Shown in pieces: positions 7,624-8,042 of a DNA stretch of 8,042 nt. The position numbers and the translations under genes are program-made. The notes beneath the pieces were generated by a model, which was given only the letters and a program-made list of their open reading frames with translations, made no database searches and was not told the DNA's origin. Source of the DNA: Sulfurovum sp. (GTDB lineage: Bacteria; Campylobacterota; Campylobacteria; Campylobacterales; Sulfurovaceae); the NCBI GenBank assembly GCA_015663065.1, contig DQSX01000085.1:1-8042 (forward strand). The letters run 5' to 3'. Each line of letters begins with the position of its first letter. Position 1 is the stretch's first letter.

Positions 7624-7872
7624 TTAAAAGAGATAATTGATCTCAAATCTTGCCTCACTGTAAGAGGGATCAAGTTTTGTTTTTGACTCACCATTCAAAA
7701 GTGCTATAGTGTTACTCTCAAGGGTATCAACCTCTTGAGGAAGGATATAATAGGACTCTTTCATAGAACTGAGAATACTACGTTTTTCAGATTTCTGAGA
7801 TTCTGCAGGCTTCTCTTCTGCAAAAAGAAGTACACTTAACAACATACCCAATACCATTTTTAACACTTGCAC
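7624..7872 (-). CDS. Small secreted protein with outer-membrane-type C-terminus, first gene of the mod operon
   Basis: I do not recognise a family for this 82-residue protein. It opens with a signal peptide, MQVLKMVLGMLLSVLLFA, with likely cleavage before EEK. A polar, Lys/Glu/Ser-rich stretch follows, then SILSSMKESYYILPQEVDTLES. The protein ends SYSEARFEINYLF. The last residues alternate hydrophobics at -9, -7, -5, -3 and -1 (A, F, I, Y, F), which matches the beta-signal of outer-membrane barrels. About 63 mature residues are too few for a barrel, so it may be an internally deleted porin relic or a small envelope protein. It lies 9 bases before modA on the same strand, so it is probably cotranscribed. 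The start is uncertain: GTG at 7872 (AAGGG 9 bases upstream), GTG at 7866 (AAAGAG 7 bases upstream) or ATG at 7857. Confidence 0.65.
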   Translation of the reverse strand: MQVLKMVLGMLLSVLLFAEEKPAESQKSEKRSILSSMKESYYILPQEVDTLESNTIALLNGESKTKLDPSYSEARFEINYLF

Positions 7873-7914
7873 ACTCTTTAACCCTTGTTTTACTGATCTT
7901 TTTTAAAGGCTTCA

Positions 7915-7920
7915 ATTATA
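7915..7920 (-). promoter_or_regulatory. Promoter -10 box for the mod operon
   Basis: A perfect TATAAT on the minus strand (ATTATA on plus) lies 42 bases before the GTG at 7872. Transcription would start near 7908, giving a leader of about 36 bases. No convincing -35 hexamer sits 16-18 bases upstream (AGAGTT at 17). Weak -35 elements are common in Campylobacterota housekeeping promoters. The leader is too short for a molybdenum-cofactor riboswitch. Confidence 0.6.
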
Positions 7921-7950
7921 GTACAATATTCTATGAAAACTCTTACACTA

Positions 7951-7979
7951 TTGACAAATTTTTTCAAAAGTGTTAAAAT
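7951..7979 (+). promoter_or_regulatory. Sigma-70 promoter of ssrA (tmRNA)
   Basis: TTGACA at 7951-7956, a 17-bp spacer and TAAAAT at 7974-7979 match consensus in all -35 positions and five of six -10 positions. Transcription should start near 7986, about 14 bases before the mature tmRNA 5' end, which RNase P would then release. The strength suits an abundant stable RNA. Confidence 0.85.
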
Positions 7980-7999
7980 CCCACACTTTCCAAAATATT

Positions 8000-8042
8000 G
8001 GGGGTGACTTGGTTTCGACTGGAGTAGTCGGGGCTATGTGCA
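8000..8042 (+). ncRNA. ssrA: Transfer-messenger RNA, 5' end only (3' partial)
   Basis: The window ends in the first 43 bases of tmRNA. GGGGGTG (8000-8006) is the 5' half of the tRNA-like acceptor stem. It is followed by ACTTGGTTTCGACTGG, which corresponds to the conserved D-arm region (E. coli ATTCTGGATTCGACGG). GACT/AGTC at 8017-8020 and 8026-8029 could pair as a small hairpin. tmRNA rescues stalled ribosomes together with SmpB. The tag-coding frame, pseudoknots and 3' CCA half lie beyond the window. A consensus promoter stands just upstream. The sequence style fits Campylobacterota. Confidence 0.9.

Noticed and set aside
7873..7914. Molybdenum-cofactor riboswitch or other leader RNA before the mod operon
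   Set aside because: The predicted leader is only about 36 bases, far too short for such a structure.

Overview
The window looks like a chromosomal segment from a Campylobacterota (epsilonproteobacterial) genome, most likely a free-living sulfur- or hydrogen-oxidising relative such as Sulfurovum or Sulfurimonas. The evidence is moderate GC content, tightly packed genes with 4- to 8-base overlaps, a molybdate operon in the order modA / two-repeat mop protein / modB / modC (as I recall for Campylobacter), and the epsilon-like 5' end of the tmRNA. The genus is an inference.

Left half, plus strand (1-4919): two overlapping genes form a (R)-2-hydroxyacyl-CoA dehydratase-like module. The first, cut at its 5' end by the window edge, carries two tandem BcrAD/BadFG-type ATPase (activase) domains, a four-cysteine linker and a DUF2229-type region. 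The second is an HgdB-like dehydratase-type protein. In many bacteria these parts lie in one giant polypeptide; here they are split by an ATGA overlap. The substrate is unknown.

Right half, minus strand (7872 down to 4920): a five-gene operon. It starts with a small secreted protein whose C-terminus looks like an outer-membrane beta-signal. Then follow modA (periplasmic molybdate-binding protein), a two-repeat TOBE/Mop protein, modB (permease) and modC (ATPase). Together modA, modB and modC would import molybdate for molybdenum-cofactor enzymes, with the Mop protein probably binding or sensing the oxyanion. modB is interrupted by a single-base deletion near 5995/5996 that puts a stop in transmembrane helix 4. 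Every other reading frame in the operon is intact.

The two gene blocks converge with no intergenic base: their stop codons abut at 4919/4920, inside the 10-bp palindrome TATAGCTATA, and no intrinsic terminator is visible.

Right edge (7873-8042): a divergent regulatory region. A TATAAT -10 box serves the mod operon on the minus strand. A near-perfect sigma-70 promoter (TTGACA, 17 bp, TAAAAT) drives ssrA (tmRNA) on the plus strand; its first 43 bases close the window. There is no gene-free stretch longer than about 130 bases.
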